Source of the DNA: Brevundimonas sp. Root1279
GTDB lineage: Bacteria > Pseudomonadota > Alphaproteobacteria > Caulobacterales > Caulobacteraceae
Length of the DNA: 64,000 bases
Reading direction: 5' to 3'
Assembly: GCF_001425945.1 (NCBI RefSeq)
Contig: NZ_LMEB01000005.1
Span: forward strand, 62,001-126,000
In this document: in pieces, positions 8,284 through 16,892 of the stretch
Position numbering within the stretch: position 1 is the stretch's first letter
How the letters are laid out: the number at the start of each line of letters is the position of its first letter
Notes under the pieces: generated by a model
The model's input: the letters and a program-made list of their open reading frames with translations, nothing else
Database searches by the model: none
What the model was told of the DNA's origin: nothing
Position numbers and translations under genes: made by a program

Positions 8284-11000
8284 AATCCCGGCCGGTCGTC
8301 GCCCTGATGGCCGCCCTCGGCTGCGCGCTCTCCGCGGCCGCGCCTTCGGCCGCCCAGGAGCAGGCGGTGGTGCGCAACCTCGTCATCGCCGCCGACCCCG
8401 TCCCCTTCAGCGCCGACGACCTGTTGTGGATGGAAGTCCGCTCGGGCGGTTACCAGCTGGCCGAGTCGGTGAACGTCTATTCGTCGCGCGCCGGGGTGTT
8501 CGTGCCGGTGGGCGAGTTCTCCCGGGTGCTCGATCTGGCCATCGGCGTCTTCCCGTCGCAGCGCCGGGCCGAGGGCTGGGTCCTGTCGCCCGACCGCGAA
8601 GTGACCATCGACCTGGCCGCGGGCCGGGCGACCATCGCCGGCCGGGCCATCGCCATCGGCCCCGATCAAGCCGCCATCTACGGCGACGACCTGTACCTGC
8701 GCACCGATATCGTCGAGCAGTTGCTGCCGGTCCGCCTGTCGGCGGACGCCAGCGCCCAGGTGCTGGAGCTGACCCCGACCGAGCCCCTGCCGTTTCAGCA
8801 ACGGCTCGAGCGCGAGCAGCGCCAGGTCCAGCTGGGCGCCGGGCCGGCGGGCGAGACGGCGGTGCGCCTGGACACGCCCTATGCGCTGTTCACCGCCCCG
8901 TCCTTCGACATCAACATCGGCGGTCTGCTGGCGCGCAACGGCGTCGACCAGGCGGGTCGCTACGACATCCGCGCCGCCGGCGACCTGCTCTATTCGGGCA
9001 TGGAGGCCTATGTCGGCTCGGACGACGACGGGCGGGTCAACGATGTGCGAGTGATGCTGTCGCGCAAGGACGCCGACGGTCGTGCGCTCGGGCCGCTGGG
9101 CGGCACCCGGGCCGGGATCGGCGACGTCTTCACCCCCTCGCTGGCGATCGGCGCGGCGAGCTTCGCCGGGCGCGGCGTCTTCTACACCTCGGCCCCGCTG
9201 GAGAGCCTGGATATCGGGACGCCGCTGGACCTGCGCGGCGAGCTTCCGGTCGGCGAGGAGGTCGAGCTCTACGTCAACGAGGTGCTGCGCGGCTCGCAGG
9301 TGACGGCGGTGCAGGGGCGTTACCAGTTTCTCGACGTGCCGCTCGCCTACGGGCTGAACACCATCCGTCTGGTCTTCTACGGGGCGCACGGCGAGACCCG
9401 CGAAGTGGTGCGGCGGATCAATTTCGGCAGCGGCCAGATCGAGGCCGGCAAGGTCGTGCTTCGTCTCGGCGCGGTCCAACAGGGTCGCACCGTGTTCGAC
9501 GTGGGCGACGTCCCGTTCGGTCAGGACGACGCCGGTCGTTTGGTGGCGGCGCTGGACTATGGCCTCACCCCTGGGCTGACCGTCAGCGCCGGGGCGGCCT
9601 TCTACACGCCACTGGGACAAGACGCGCGCAGCCTGGGGACGTTCGGGCTGCGAGGCTCGCTCGGTCCCGTAGCGACCCAGGCGGATGTCGCCTTCGACAA
9701 CGATGGCGGCCAGGGGGTCAGCCTGGGACTTGCGGCCCGGCCGTTGGGTGTCTCGTTGGTGGGACGACACTCCGAATATCGCGGCGGCTTCGTCGACGAG
9801 ACGCGGCAGCTCGGTGTCACAGACCTGGCCCCTCTGCGTCGGGCGACTGACTTCCGGGCGGACGGCCAGTTTGAACTGAAGGGCGGGCTGACCGTGCCGG
9901 TGTCGCTGAACCTGCGTCGGCTGGAGCGGATGGACGACAGCCGGCTGATCGACGGCGAACTGCGCGCCTCGGCGCCGCTCGGCCCATTCTACGCCTCGAG
10001 CAGCATCGTCTGGGAGGACGAGACCCGCGCCGACGGAAGCGGGCTCAACCGGTGGGCCGGTTCGACCGACTTCACCACCCTGGTGTCCACGCGGCTGCAG
10101 CTGCGCGGCGGCCTGGCCTATCAGATTTCGCCGGACCCGCGCGTCGACAGCGCCTACGCCACCGCCGACTGGCAGTTGACCGAGACCCAGGCCCTGCGCC
10201 TCGGCGTGGTGCGCACCCTCGGGCCTGAGCAGCAGACCAGTCTGCAGGGCTCGCACCTGTGGCGGGCGGACCGCTTCGATCTGGCCCTGAACGCCAGTTA
10301 CGAGGTCGAGGGCGGCGACTGGCGGCTGGGGGTCCAACTGGGCTTCGGCTTCGGCTTCGATCCCTCGGCGCGGCGCTATCGGATGGTGCGGCCCGGCGTG
10401 GCTTCCGGCGGCTCGGTGGCGGTCAACGCCTGGGCGGACGAGAACGGGGACGGCGTGCGCCAGGCGGACGAGGCCGGCGTGGCCAAGATCGTGGTGGACG
10501 CCCCGACCACCGCCCTGACCACCGACGCAGACGGCCACGCCTTCGCCACCGGCCTGGGCGACGGCGCCTTCGCCCGCGTTCGGCTGAACGCCGAGGGCAT
10601 CGAGGATCCGTTCCTGGTCGGCGGGCCCGCGGTGATCGAGGTCGAACCGCGACCCGGTCGGACGGCGGTGATCGACTATCCGATGCAGCGCGCGGCCGAG
10701 GTGGAACTGCCGGTGCGACTGCAGCGCTCAGACGGCGAGCCGCGCGCCCTGGCGGCGGTCAATGTGGAGCTGGTTCCCGAACGCGGCGGCGAGGTCCTGA
10801 CCGGCCGCAGCGACCACGCCGGCGTGCTGTTCCTGGAGGGCGTCCGGCCGGGCGCCTACACCGTTCGGCTGCAGGCCGAGCAGGCCCGGGCGCTGGGCAT
10901 GACCCTGGCCCAGCCCGTTCGTCTGGTCGTGCCCGCCGCGGGCGGCTTCGTCCGCGGAGACGCCGTCCTGGTGACTATCGAAACCCGAGAGGCCCAGTGA
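8280..11000 (+). CDS. Outer-membrane usher-like protein with C-terminal regulatory-like domains
   Basis: A 906-residue secreted outer-membrane protein starting with GTG. The signal peptide ends near residue 25. The N-terminal region (about 30-190) resembles a periplasmic adaptor. A plug-like segment follows around residues 315-375 ('LPVGEEVELYVNEVLRGSQ', 'LRLVFYGAHGETRE'-type), inside a long beta-barrel region up to about residue 695. The C-terminus adds a SdrD-B/carboxypeptidase-regulatory-like domain with the calcium-loop-like 'ADENGDGVRQADE' (about 720-732) and a second such domain to the end. This resembles the alternative (CS1/alpha or Csu-like) chaperone-usher class rather than PapC. 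It overlaps the gene before and the gene after, so the assembly genes form a coupled unit. The usher assignment is by motif; the subclass is uncertain. Confidence 0.82.
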   Translation: MKSRPVVALMAALGCALSAAAPSAAQEQAVVRNLVIAADPVPFSADDLLWMEVRSGGYQLAESVNVYSSRAGVFVPVGEFSRVLDLAIGVFPSQRRAEGWVLSPDREVTIDLAAGRATIAGRAIAIGPDQAAIYGDDLYLRTDIVEQLLPVRLSADASAQVLELTPTEPLPFQQRLEREQRQVQLGAGPAGETAVRLDTPYALFTAPSFDINIGGLLARNGVDQAGRYDIRAAGDLLYSGMEAYVGSDDDGRVNDVRVMLSRKDADGRALGPLGGTRAGIGDVFTPSLAIGAASFAGRGVFYTSAPLESLDIGTPLDLRGELPVGEEVELYVNEVLRGSQVTAVQGRYQFLDVPLAYGLNTIRLVFYGAHGETREVVRRINFGSGQIEAGKVVLRLGAVQQGRTVFDVGDVPFGQDDAGRLVAALDYGLTPGLTVSAGAAFYTPLGQDARSLGTFGLRGSLGPVATQADVAFDNDGGQGVSLGLAARPLGVSLVGRHSEYRGGFVDETRQLGVTDLAPLRRATDFRADGQFELKGGLTVPVSLNLRRLERMDDSRLIDGELRASAPLGPFYASSSIVWEDETRADGSGLNRWAGSTDFTTLVSTRLQLRGGLAYQISPDPRVDSAYATADWQLTETQALRLGVVRTLGPEQQTSLQGSHLWRADRFDLALNASYEVEGGDWRLGVQLGFGFGFDPSARRYRMVRPGVASGGSVAVNAWADENGDGVRQADEAGVAKIVVDAPTTALTTDADGHAFATGLGDGAFARVRLNAEGIEDPFLVGGPAVIEVEPRPGRTAVIDYPMQRAAEVELPVRLQRSDGEPRALAAVNVELVPERGGEVLTGRSDHAGVLFLEGVRPGAYTVRLQAEQARALGMTLAQPVRLVVPAAGGFVRGDAVLVTIETREAQ

Positions 11001-11527
11001 TGAGAAATTGGTTCGCCGCCCTGGCTCTGCTGATCGGCGCTGCGGCCCTCCCGGGCGTCGCCGCTGCGCAGCTGTCGGTGACGCGGTCGCCGTCCCTGGC
11101 GCCGGTGCTGGGGGACACCATCCGCGGCACGGCGGCGACGACCTTCAGCGTGTCGACCACCGGGGCGGTGACGCGCACCTCGGGCAACGCCATCCGCATG
11201 TCCACCGGCTCGGTGCGGGCGCCGACGATCACGCTCGGGTGCACAAACAATTCCAACAACTGCCGGACTCGGGACATCCGCGTCACCATCCTGCCGATCA
11301 ACTCGGGGTCCGCCACCGTCACCCGGCTGCGGGTCAGCGCCCTGACCAACGGCGGGCGGTTCGAAAGCGGCTCCACCCCGGGGGAGGCGGCGATCCTCCA
11401 GTTCGACATCAAGGCCCTGGGCTCGAGGACGACCAGCTTCGACCTGGGCATGGACGTGCGCCTGGCCGCCAACGCCGCGGCGGGTGACCACGAGTTCGAT
11501 TATCTGGTAGTGGCTGAACTGCAGTGA
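11000..11527 (+). CDS. Secreted fibre-associated protein, probable minor subunit
   Basis: A 175-residue protein with a signal peptide ending VAAAQ (about residue 24). The mature part is a beta-rich domain with two cysteines in 'TLGCTNNSNNCRTRD' that could form a disulfide. The C-terminus, 'GDHEFDYLVVAELQ', alternates hydrophobic residues like a pilin donor strand. ATG overlaps the usher stop (ATGA at 10998-11002). It is likely a minor or tip subunit; I do not recognise a named family beyond similarity in plan to DUF4402 proteins. Confidence 0.8.
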   Translation: MRNWFAALALLIGAAALPGVAAAQLSVTRSPSLAPVLGDTIRGTAATTFSVSTTGAVTRTSGNAIRMSTGSVRAPTITLGCTNNSNNCRTRDIRVTILPINSGSATVTRLRVSALTNGGRFESGSTPGEAAILQFDIKALGSRTTSFDLGMDVRLAANAAAGDHEFDYLVVAELQ

Positions 11528-11967
11528 CCCGGTTCCTTTCCCTTTTCGCCGTCGTGGCGGTGCTCGCGGCCCCGTCCAGCGTGCTGGCCCAATCCGCCCG
11601 CGGCTCCGCGACCCTGACCGTCGAGTCGCCTTTGACCGTGGCTCCGACCGCGCCGGTGCGGCTGAAGGCCCTGACCACCGCCGACGCGCCGGCTGTCGAG
11701 GGGCCGGCCGTTCTGGCCGACGCTCCGACCGTGGTCATGGTCGGCGGCGATCCGAACCGGGTCTATCGCGTGCGCATCCCCAACGCCTCGGCCAGCGGCC
11801 AGCAGGCCGTGCGCATCATCAGCGACAACGCCGGCGACGTCTCCGACTCCGGGGTCGGCCGGTTGGACGCGCAAGGCCGCGACCGGCTGCACATCACGGG
11901 CTACACCGGGGTGCTGACCGAGGTGCAGGGTCGCCCCAGTATTCCGCTGAGCATCGTCTACGAGTGA
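11524..11967 (+). CDS. Small DUF4402-like secreted protein, probable minor subunit
   Basis: A 147-residue protein starting with GTG that overlaps the previous stop by four bases. The signal peptide ends SVLAQ. The following 'GSATLTVESPLTVAPTAPVRL' mirrors the start of the first fibre gene's mature protein, and the end, 'GRPSIPLSIVYE', matches a terminal beta strand. It is therefore probably a DUF4402-related minor subunit, the last gene of the locus. Its 3' end overlaps the oppositely oriented Hpt gene by ten bases. Confidence 0.78.
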   Translation: MTRFLSLFAVVAVLAAPSSVLAQSARGSATLTVESPLTVAPTAPVRLKALTTADAPAVEGPAVLADAPTVVMVGGDPNRVYRVRIPNASASGQQAVRIISDNAGDVSDSGVGRLDAQGRDRLHITGYTGVLTEVQGRPSIPLSIVYE

Positions 11968-12242
11968 CGCCCTAAGGCCCGCTCGATGCGGGCGGCGAGG
12001 GCGAGGATTTCCTCCCGCGACGGCGGATTGCGCTCGGCGAAACGGCGATCAAGCGCGCCGGCCGCGTCGCCCAGATCTTCGAATCCGAACATTCCGGCCG
12101 AGCCGGCCAGGCCATGCACGATCCGCTCGGCGTCCGGACGGCCGCGATCACCGGCGGCCGCGGCGTCCCGCAGACGCTGCGCGTCGTCGATCGTCCGTTC
12201 ACGGAACTTCGTCCTGAGCGGCGCCAGCGGATCCGGCTTCAC
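11958..12242 (-). CDS. Hpt phosphotransfer protein
   Basis: A 94-residue helical protein with the phosphotransfer signature 'RIVHGLAGSAGMFGFEDLG', where His43 is the phospho-acceptor. It is a stand-alone Hpt domain that should shuttle phosphate between the receiver domains of the neighbouring hybrid kinase and the receiver encoded just upstream. The start is GTG at 12242, overlapping the receiver gene's stop. All three signalling genes overlap and are therefore a coupled operon. Confidence 0.88.
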   Translation of the reverse strand: MKPDPLAPLRTKFRERTIDDAQRLRDAAAAGDRGRPDAERIVHGLAGSAGMFGFEDLGDAAGALDRRFAERNPPSREEILALAARIERALGRHS

Positions 12243-12628
12243 TGGCGGCTTCCCCGGAGCAGGTCGCGCACCTGACCGGCGAGCGTCAGGGGATCGAAGG
12301 GCTTGGTGATGACGCCGATCGAGCCGAGCGACAGATAGTGGGCGACCTCTTCGCCCTGGGTGCGCGCGGTCATGAAGATCACCGGCGTCGTCTCCAATCC
12401 GTCCAGCCGTCGCAACTGGTCGAGGGTCCCGGGGCCGTCGAGGCGGGGCATCATGACGTCGAGCAGGATGACGTCGGGACGCAGGCCGCCGCGCAGCAGG
12501 TCGAGCGCCGCCTCGCCCGAATGGGCGCTGCTGAGCGTGACGGCGGAGTCCAGCTCCAGCGCCATGGAGACCACCTCGCGGATGTCATCCTCGTCATCGA
12601 CGTGCAGCAGCGAGAGGGGGCCGGTCAT
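12239..12628 (-). CDS. Stand-alone receiver-domain response regulator
   Basis: A 129-residue CheY-like receiver without output domain. The acidic pocket is in 'HVDDEDD', the phospho-Asp in 'VILLDVMMPRLDG', the conserved Thr in 'IFMTAR', and the Lys in 'ITKPFDP'. It sits between the Hpt gene and the hybrid kinase gene with four-base overlaps on each side, so it is part of a phosphorelay. The target is unknown. The absence of a DNA-binding domain means it acts by protein contact or as a phosphate sink. Confidence 0.93.
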   Translation of the reverse strand: MTGPLSLLHVDDEDDIREVVSMALELDSAVTLSSAHSGEAALDLLRGGLRPDVILLDVMMPRLDGPGTLDQLRRLDGLETTPVIFMTARTQGEEVAHYLSLGSIGVITKPFDPLTLAGQVRDLLRGSRQ

Positions 12629-15135
12629 GCGGAGGTCCTTTCCTTGCGGGTGAGCCGCCGGACGGTGCGGGCGAGGGTGGCCAGCGAGGTCTTGGACTTG
12701 ACCAGAACGGCCTCCACCCCGTCGTAGAGGGCGATGTCGGTGTCGCGGGCCGAGTAGATGACCACCGGCACCGGCGAGCCGTCGGCGCCGTGCAGGTCGG
12801 CGAGCAGTTCGATCCCCGATCCGTCGGGCAGGCCGAGGTCGAGGATGACCAGGTCGGGGCGGCGCTGCTTCAACTCGGCGCGGGCGGCGGCGAGCGAGCC
12901 GACGGGAATGATCTCCGCCGTGTCGCTGAGGGCCGATGCGGTCAGGCGCTGAATGTCGAGGTCGTCCTCGACCAGCAGGAGGCGTGGGCGGCGCTGGTCG
13001 AGGCGGGCCAGGATGGCGGCGACGGCGCTGCGCAGACGCTCTTGTTCGAACGGCTTCTCGAGCCAGTCGAGCACCTCGAGGGAGTAGCCGCGGGCGCGGC
13101 CGCGCGCGACGTCGCCGGAGACGACGACGACGGGCAGGTCCCGGGTCGCGGGCTGCGCGCGCAGGGCGCGGATCAGGCCGATTCCGTCGGCGTCCGGCAG
13201 TTGCAGGTCGACGAGGACGGCGGCGTAGTCGCCGGTGCGGGCGGCGGACAGGCCCTGGCGCGCGGTCGCGGCGACGTCGGCGCGGAAGCCATCCTCGTCC
13301 AGCATGGTGCGCAGCACTTCGGCGGCGTCGTGGTCGTCCTCGACGATCAGAAGGCGAGGGCCGTCGGCGGTCTGGCCGTCGTGCTCGGTCTCGAGCGGCA
13401 GGTCGAGGTGGAAGGTGGCGCCGTCGCCGACATCGGACTCGAACCAGAGGCGGCCGCCGTGGCGCTCGGCGATCTCGCGCGCGATCGCCAGGCCCAGACC
13501 GGTGCCGCCCCTGGCCCGGGTGTCCGAGCCGTCGGCCTGGGCGAATTTGGAGAAGATACGGGCGCGGAACTCCTCGGGGACGCCGGGCCCGCGGTCGCGC
13601 ACGCTGAGGCGGGCGATGCGGTTGGCGGGCTCGACGACGACCGTGACCTCGCCGTTCTCGGGCGAGAATTTGACCGCGTTCGACAGCAGGTTGACGACCA
13701 CCTGTATCAGCCGGTCGGAGTCGCCGCGCACCGGCGCCGGTATGCCGTCGAGCAGGGTCAGTCGGGCGCCCAAGCCGTCGGCCATGCCGCGAACGCTCTC
13801 GATCGACTGGGCGGCGACGTCGCGCAGGTCGAGCGGCTCCATCTCCAGCAGTATCTGGCCGGACTCGATCTTCTCGATGTCGAGGATGTCGTTGATCAGC
13901 CGCACGAGCCGCTGGCTGTTGGCCTGGGCGATGCCGATCAGGCGGGCGGCCTTCTCGGGCAGGACGCCCGCGGCGCCGCCGGCCAGCAGGCCCAGAGAGC
14001 CGGCGATGGAGGTCAGGGGCGTGCGGAGTTCGTGGCTGACGGTGGAGACGAACTGGGTCTTCATCTCCTCGACCCGGCGGCGCTCGGAGACGTCGCGCAC
14101 GGCGGCCATGATGCACTGGCCGTCGACCAGGGCGACGGGGCTGGCCGAGATGTCGGCCGGGAAGGTGGTGCCGTCGCGCCGCTTGCCGGTGATCTGGCCG
14201 GCCAAGCGGGCGTCGAGCTGGCCGCGCCGATCGCGAAAGCGTTCGAGCACCGCCGGATCGCCGGGCCCGTCGGGATCGATGAGGACGCCGATGTCGCGCC
14301 CGGTCATCTGGGCCGCGGTCCAGCCGAACATGGTCTCGGCGGCCGGATTGACGCGGTCGATCAACCCCGACTGGGTCAAAACCATCAGGGCGTCCTGGCT
14401 GCCGTCAAACAGGGCGTTGTGGCGGCGGGCTTCCGCCGTCGAGGTCTCGACCAGGCGGTTGCGCATCTGGATCGAGCGCCAGATGACGAAGGCAGAGGCC
14501 AGCAGGACGGCCGAGAAGACCAGCATCAGGGCGCGGATGAAGCGATCGCCGTCGCGCGAGCGGGCCACCTCGGAGTCGCGGGAGGCGGCGAAACTCTGGG
14601 CTTCGTAGGCGATCATCTGATCGACCAGGCGGCGGATGTCGTCCATGGCCGCCTTGCCCCCCGGCGGTATCGGGTTCGGCGCGCCGACGTTGCGGATCCC
14701 CCAAGCGAGGTTCGCCTTCTTGCGGTCGAGGGTGTCGCGCAACTGGGCCAGATCGCGCGTCTGGGTGGCGTCGCGCGCGAGCAGGACGGTGAGGCGACCG
14801 AGTTGCGGATCGAGCTGGCGCAGGGCGAGGTGATAGGCCTCGAGGTAGGCCGGGTCGCGGCTGAGCAGATAGCCGCGCTGACCGATCTCGGCGTCCTGGA
14901 TCAGGGAGAAGACCCGCATGATCTGGGTCTGTTCGTAGTGCGACTGCTCCTGTAGCGCCTCGAGCTGCCGTTCCCGGGCGAGCTCGCGCATCAGGGCGGT
15001 GCTGATGAAGGCGACGAGCAGGGCGGTCATCACTGCGGCAAGGCCGACGACCCAATAGGCGCCGGTGCGCCGGACGCGGGCCGGACTCGGTCGCTCGGCG
15101 CGTGGATCGTCAGTCGGCGGTCCATCCCGGTTCAT
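12625..15135 (-). CDS. CHASE3-PAS hybrid histidine kinase with two receivers
   Basis: An 836-residue inner-membrane sensor. A membrane helix (about 27-49), a CHASE3-like periplasmic helical sensor (about 55-195, containing 'DAEIGQRGYLLS') and a second helix (about 201-219) form the input. A PAS domain spans about 235-350. The HisKA helix has the phospho-His in 'VSHELRTPLTSI' (H368). The ATPase shows 'NLLSNAVKF' and 'GTGLGLAIA'. Two receivers follow, with phospho-Asp at D643 and D766; the second lacks the usual Lys-Pro pair (it reads 'LVKSKT'). Together with the overlapping receiver and Hpt genes it makes a multistep relay. The signal is unknown. The position next to the fibre operon suggests, but does not show, that it controls attachment. 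Confidence 0.93.
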   Translation of the reverse strand: MNRDGPPTDDPRAERPSPARVRRTGAYWVVGLAAVMTALLVAFISTALMRELARERQLEALQEQSHYEQTQIMRVFSLIQDAEIGQRGYLLSRDPAYLEAYHLALRQLDPQLGRLTVLLARDATQTRDLAQLRDTLDRKKANLAWGIRNVGAPNPIPPGGKAAMDDIRRLVDQMIAYEAQSFAASRDSEVARSRDGDRFIRALMLVFSAVLLASAFVIWRSIQMRNRLVETSTAEARRHNALFDGSQDALMVLTQSGLIDRVNPAAETMFGWTAAQMTGRDIGVLIDPDGPGDPAVLERFRDRRGQLDARLAGQITGKRRDGTTFPADISASPVALVDGQCIMAAVRDVSERRRVEEMKTQFVSTVSHELRTPLTSIAGSLGLLAGGAAGVLPEKAARLIGIAQANSQRLVRLINDILDIEKIESGQILLEMEPLDLRDVAAQSIESVRGMADGLGARLTLLDGIPAPVRGDSDRLIQVVVNLLSNAVKFSPENGEVTVVVEPANRIARLSVRDRGPGVPEEFRARIFSKFAQADGSDTRARGGTGLGLAIAREIAERHGGRLWFESDVGDGATFHLDLPLETEHDGQTADGPRLLIVEDDHDAAEVLRTMLDEDGFRADVAATARQGLSAARTGDYAAVLVDLQLPDADGIGLIRALRAQPATRDLPVVVVSGDVARGRARGYSLEVLDWLEKPFEQERLRSAVAAILARLDQRRPRLLLVEDDLDIQRLTASALSDTAEIIPVGSLAAARAELKQRRPDLVILDLGLPDGSGIELLADLHGADGSPVPVVIYSARDTDIALYDGVEAVLVKSKTSLATLARTVRRLTRKERTSA

Positions 15136-15166
15136 GGAAGGGCGAACGCCAGCGGAGGCGGAGGGT

Positions 15167-16402
15167 TCATCGCGCCGCGGCGCCGCTCCCGCTCGTGGGG
15201 GGCGAGAAGCCGGGTGGGAAATTGTCCCACGGATAACCGGCGCGGGCGCGGCTGCGACCGAGCTCGAACAGGGCGGTCATGTAGACAGGGTCGAACTCGG
15301 CGGTCTTGGGGGTGGTGAAGTCTGCGGGGATGTAGGCGAGGTTGTAGTCGATCCCGTCGCGCTTGGCCGTGAGGTAGATCTGGCTGAGGTCGCCGATCCC
15401 TTGGGTCTGGATCAGCGAGGAGACCGCGCGGTTGGCGATGCTGAGGGTGCGGCGGTCGACGCTGGCCCAGTCGGGGTCGAGGCGGGCGTTGCGGATGATG
15501 TAGAGGCGCCGCACCCGGTCGGCGTTGGCCTCGCTGGCGAGATCCCGGAGATGGAGCGTCGGCGGGTACATGAAGACCTGCCGCGTCGCGCCGCCGTCGA
15601 CGTGCATCTCCTGATAGCTGACGCCGTCGACGGTGACGTCGATCATCACCGGCGGGAACGCGCCGGGAATGGCGGCCGAGGCGAGCACCACCTTGCGGAA
15701 CAGGGTCAGGGCGCGCGGGTCCTGGCTGGAGGCGATGGCGCCCATGTTCCAGTAGACCGGCTCGCGCGAGTCCAGGTTGGTGGTGCCGATGATCAGCAGC
15801 CGGCCCTTGGCGTATTCGGCGGCGACGGCGTCGAGCAATTCGCGAGTGACATAGCGGTCGAGCATTTCGGCCATCGGCGCCGTGTCGGCCATGGCGTCGT
15901 TCCACAGGGCGGCGGTGAAGTTGCGCTGACGGAAGATGTCCTGGTCGGAGACCTGGGTGTAGGTCTCGTGCAGGATCGGGTCGTATGGCGAGCCCAGGAA
16001 GGCGAACGGCGCGATCAGGGCCCCGGTCGAGATGCCGGTGACCAGCTTGAACTCCGGGCGCCGGCCCGACTCGGTCCACCCCGTCAGCAGGCCGGCGCCG
16101 AAGGCTCCATCGCCGCCGCCGCCCGAGATGGTCAGGAAGTCGGACGGGGGCAGGGGGCCGGTCTGGCCCATTCGGCGGCGCCAATCGAGCTCGCGCTGAT
16201 AGGAGGCCTGGGCCATCGCCACGAAGGGCGCGGGGTCGCGATCGGGGAAGAAGCGGGCGTCGACGATCCCGGGGTCGGCCCGGGCGGTCAGGGCGCTGGG
16301 CACGGCGGGTACGCGCTGGGGCGTCGCGCAGGCGGCGACCGCCAGCTGCAGCCCCACGGCGAGCGCGACGAGGAGGCGGGCGGGCAGATTCCGGAACGGC
16401 AT
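15167..16402 (-). CDS. Patatin-like phospholipase lipoprotein
   Basis: A 411-residue protein with a lipobox signal (QLAVAAC); ATG 16402 was chosen because the signal peptide starts there and GAGGG lies upstream. The patatin fold is marked by the oxyanion loop 'SGGGGDGAFGAG', the nucleophile elbow 'GISTG' and the catalytic Asp in 'HVDGG'. It should hydrolyse acyl ester bonds in lipids at the envelope. Bacterial patatins range from housekeeping lipid remodelling to secreted toxins; nothing here indicates export beyond the outer-membrane anchor. Its stop is 31 bases from the kinase start on the same strand, so the two may be co-transcribed. Confidence 0.9.
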   Translation of the reverse strand: MPFRNLPARLLVALAVGLQLAVAACATPQRVPAVPSALTARADPGIVDARFFPDRDPAPFVAMAQASYQRELDWRRRMGQTGPLPPSDFLTISGGGGDGAFGAGLLTGWTESGRRPEFKLVTGISTGALIAPFAFLGSPYDPILHETYTQVSDQDIFRQRNFTAALWNDAMADTAPMAEMLDRYVTRELLDAVAAEYAKGRLLIIGTTNLDSREPVYWNMGAIASSQDPRALTLFRKVVLASAAIPGAFPPVMIDVTVDGVSYQEMHVDGGATRQVFMYPPTLHLRDLASEANADRVRRLYIIRNARLDPDWASVDRRTLSIANRAVSSLIQTQGIGDLSQIYLTAKRDGIDYNLAYIPADFTTPKTAEFDPVYMTALFELGRSRARAGYPWDNFPPGFSPPTSGSGAAAR

Positions 16403-16556
16403 GGGACCCTCGCGCAACTCGACCGATCGCGCGCAACTTGCAGCCGCGCCGTGGGGCTGCCCATCAGGTGGAACCCTTAAGGCGACGCCCGGCAGTCCTG
16501 TCACGATCGGGCCGGAGTCCACTTTCAGGCGGCGGCGACGGGCAGGCCGCGCGCGT

Positions 16557-16790
16557 TCACGCGGCGTCGGGACCGCTCTCTTCGGTGCGAGCCACGAGGT
16601 TGCGGACGGTGTCTTCCATCTCTTCCACCAGCTCCTCGACGGCGTCGCCGGGCATTCCGAGGGCGTTCGCCTTGACCCGATGCTCGGCGCGCATGGCGAC
16701 GTACTGGGCTTCCCGCTGGTCGGGTGGGAGGGCGAGGATCTCTTGTGCGCGTCGCCCGGCCAGGGCCAGCAGTTGGTCGTGAACGCTCAT
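16557..16790 (-). CDS. Small acidic helical protein, unknown
   Basis: A 77-residue, highly charged and predicted all-helical protein ('AVEELVEEMEDTVRNLVART') without signal or membrane segment. I do not recognise a family. Its coding quality looks good (strong third-position GC) and the frame is bounded by a sensible ATG at 16790, so it is probably real. Confidence 0.6.
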   Translation of the reverse strand: MSVHDQLLALAGRRAQEILALPPDQREAQYVAMRAEHRVKANALGMPGDAVEELVEEMEDTVRNLVARTEESGPDAA

Positions 16791-16892
16791 TGTTCCGCCT
16801 CCACCCGACGCCGGATCGCGGCGTCCTCCGAACGCCCGGATTAGCCTCGCAGACCGGGTCGCGGAAATGGGGTGAAACCCGGAACCGCCCGC

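Noticed and set aside
8220..10538. A 772-codon minus-strand open frame opposite the usher gene
   Set aside because: Low-complexity Arg/Gly/His translation with no motif; the plus strand has the coherent secreted usher in a coupled operon.
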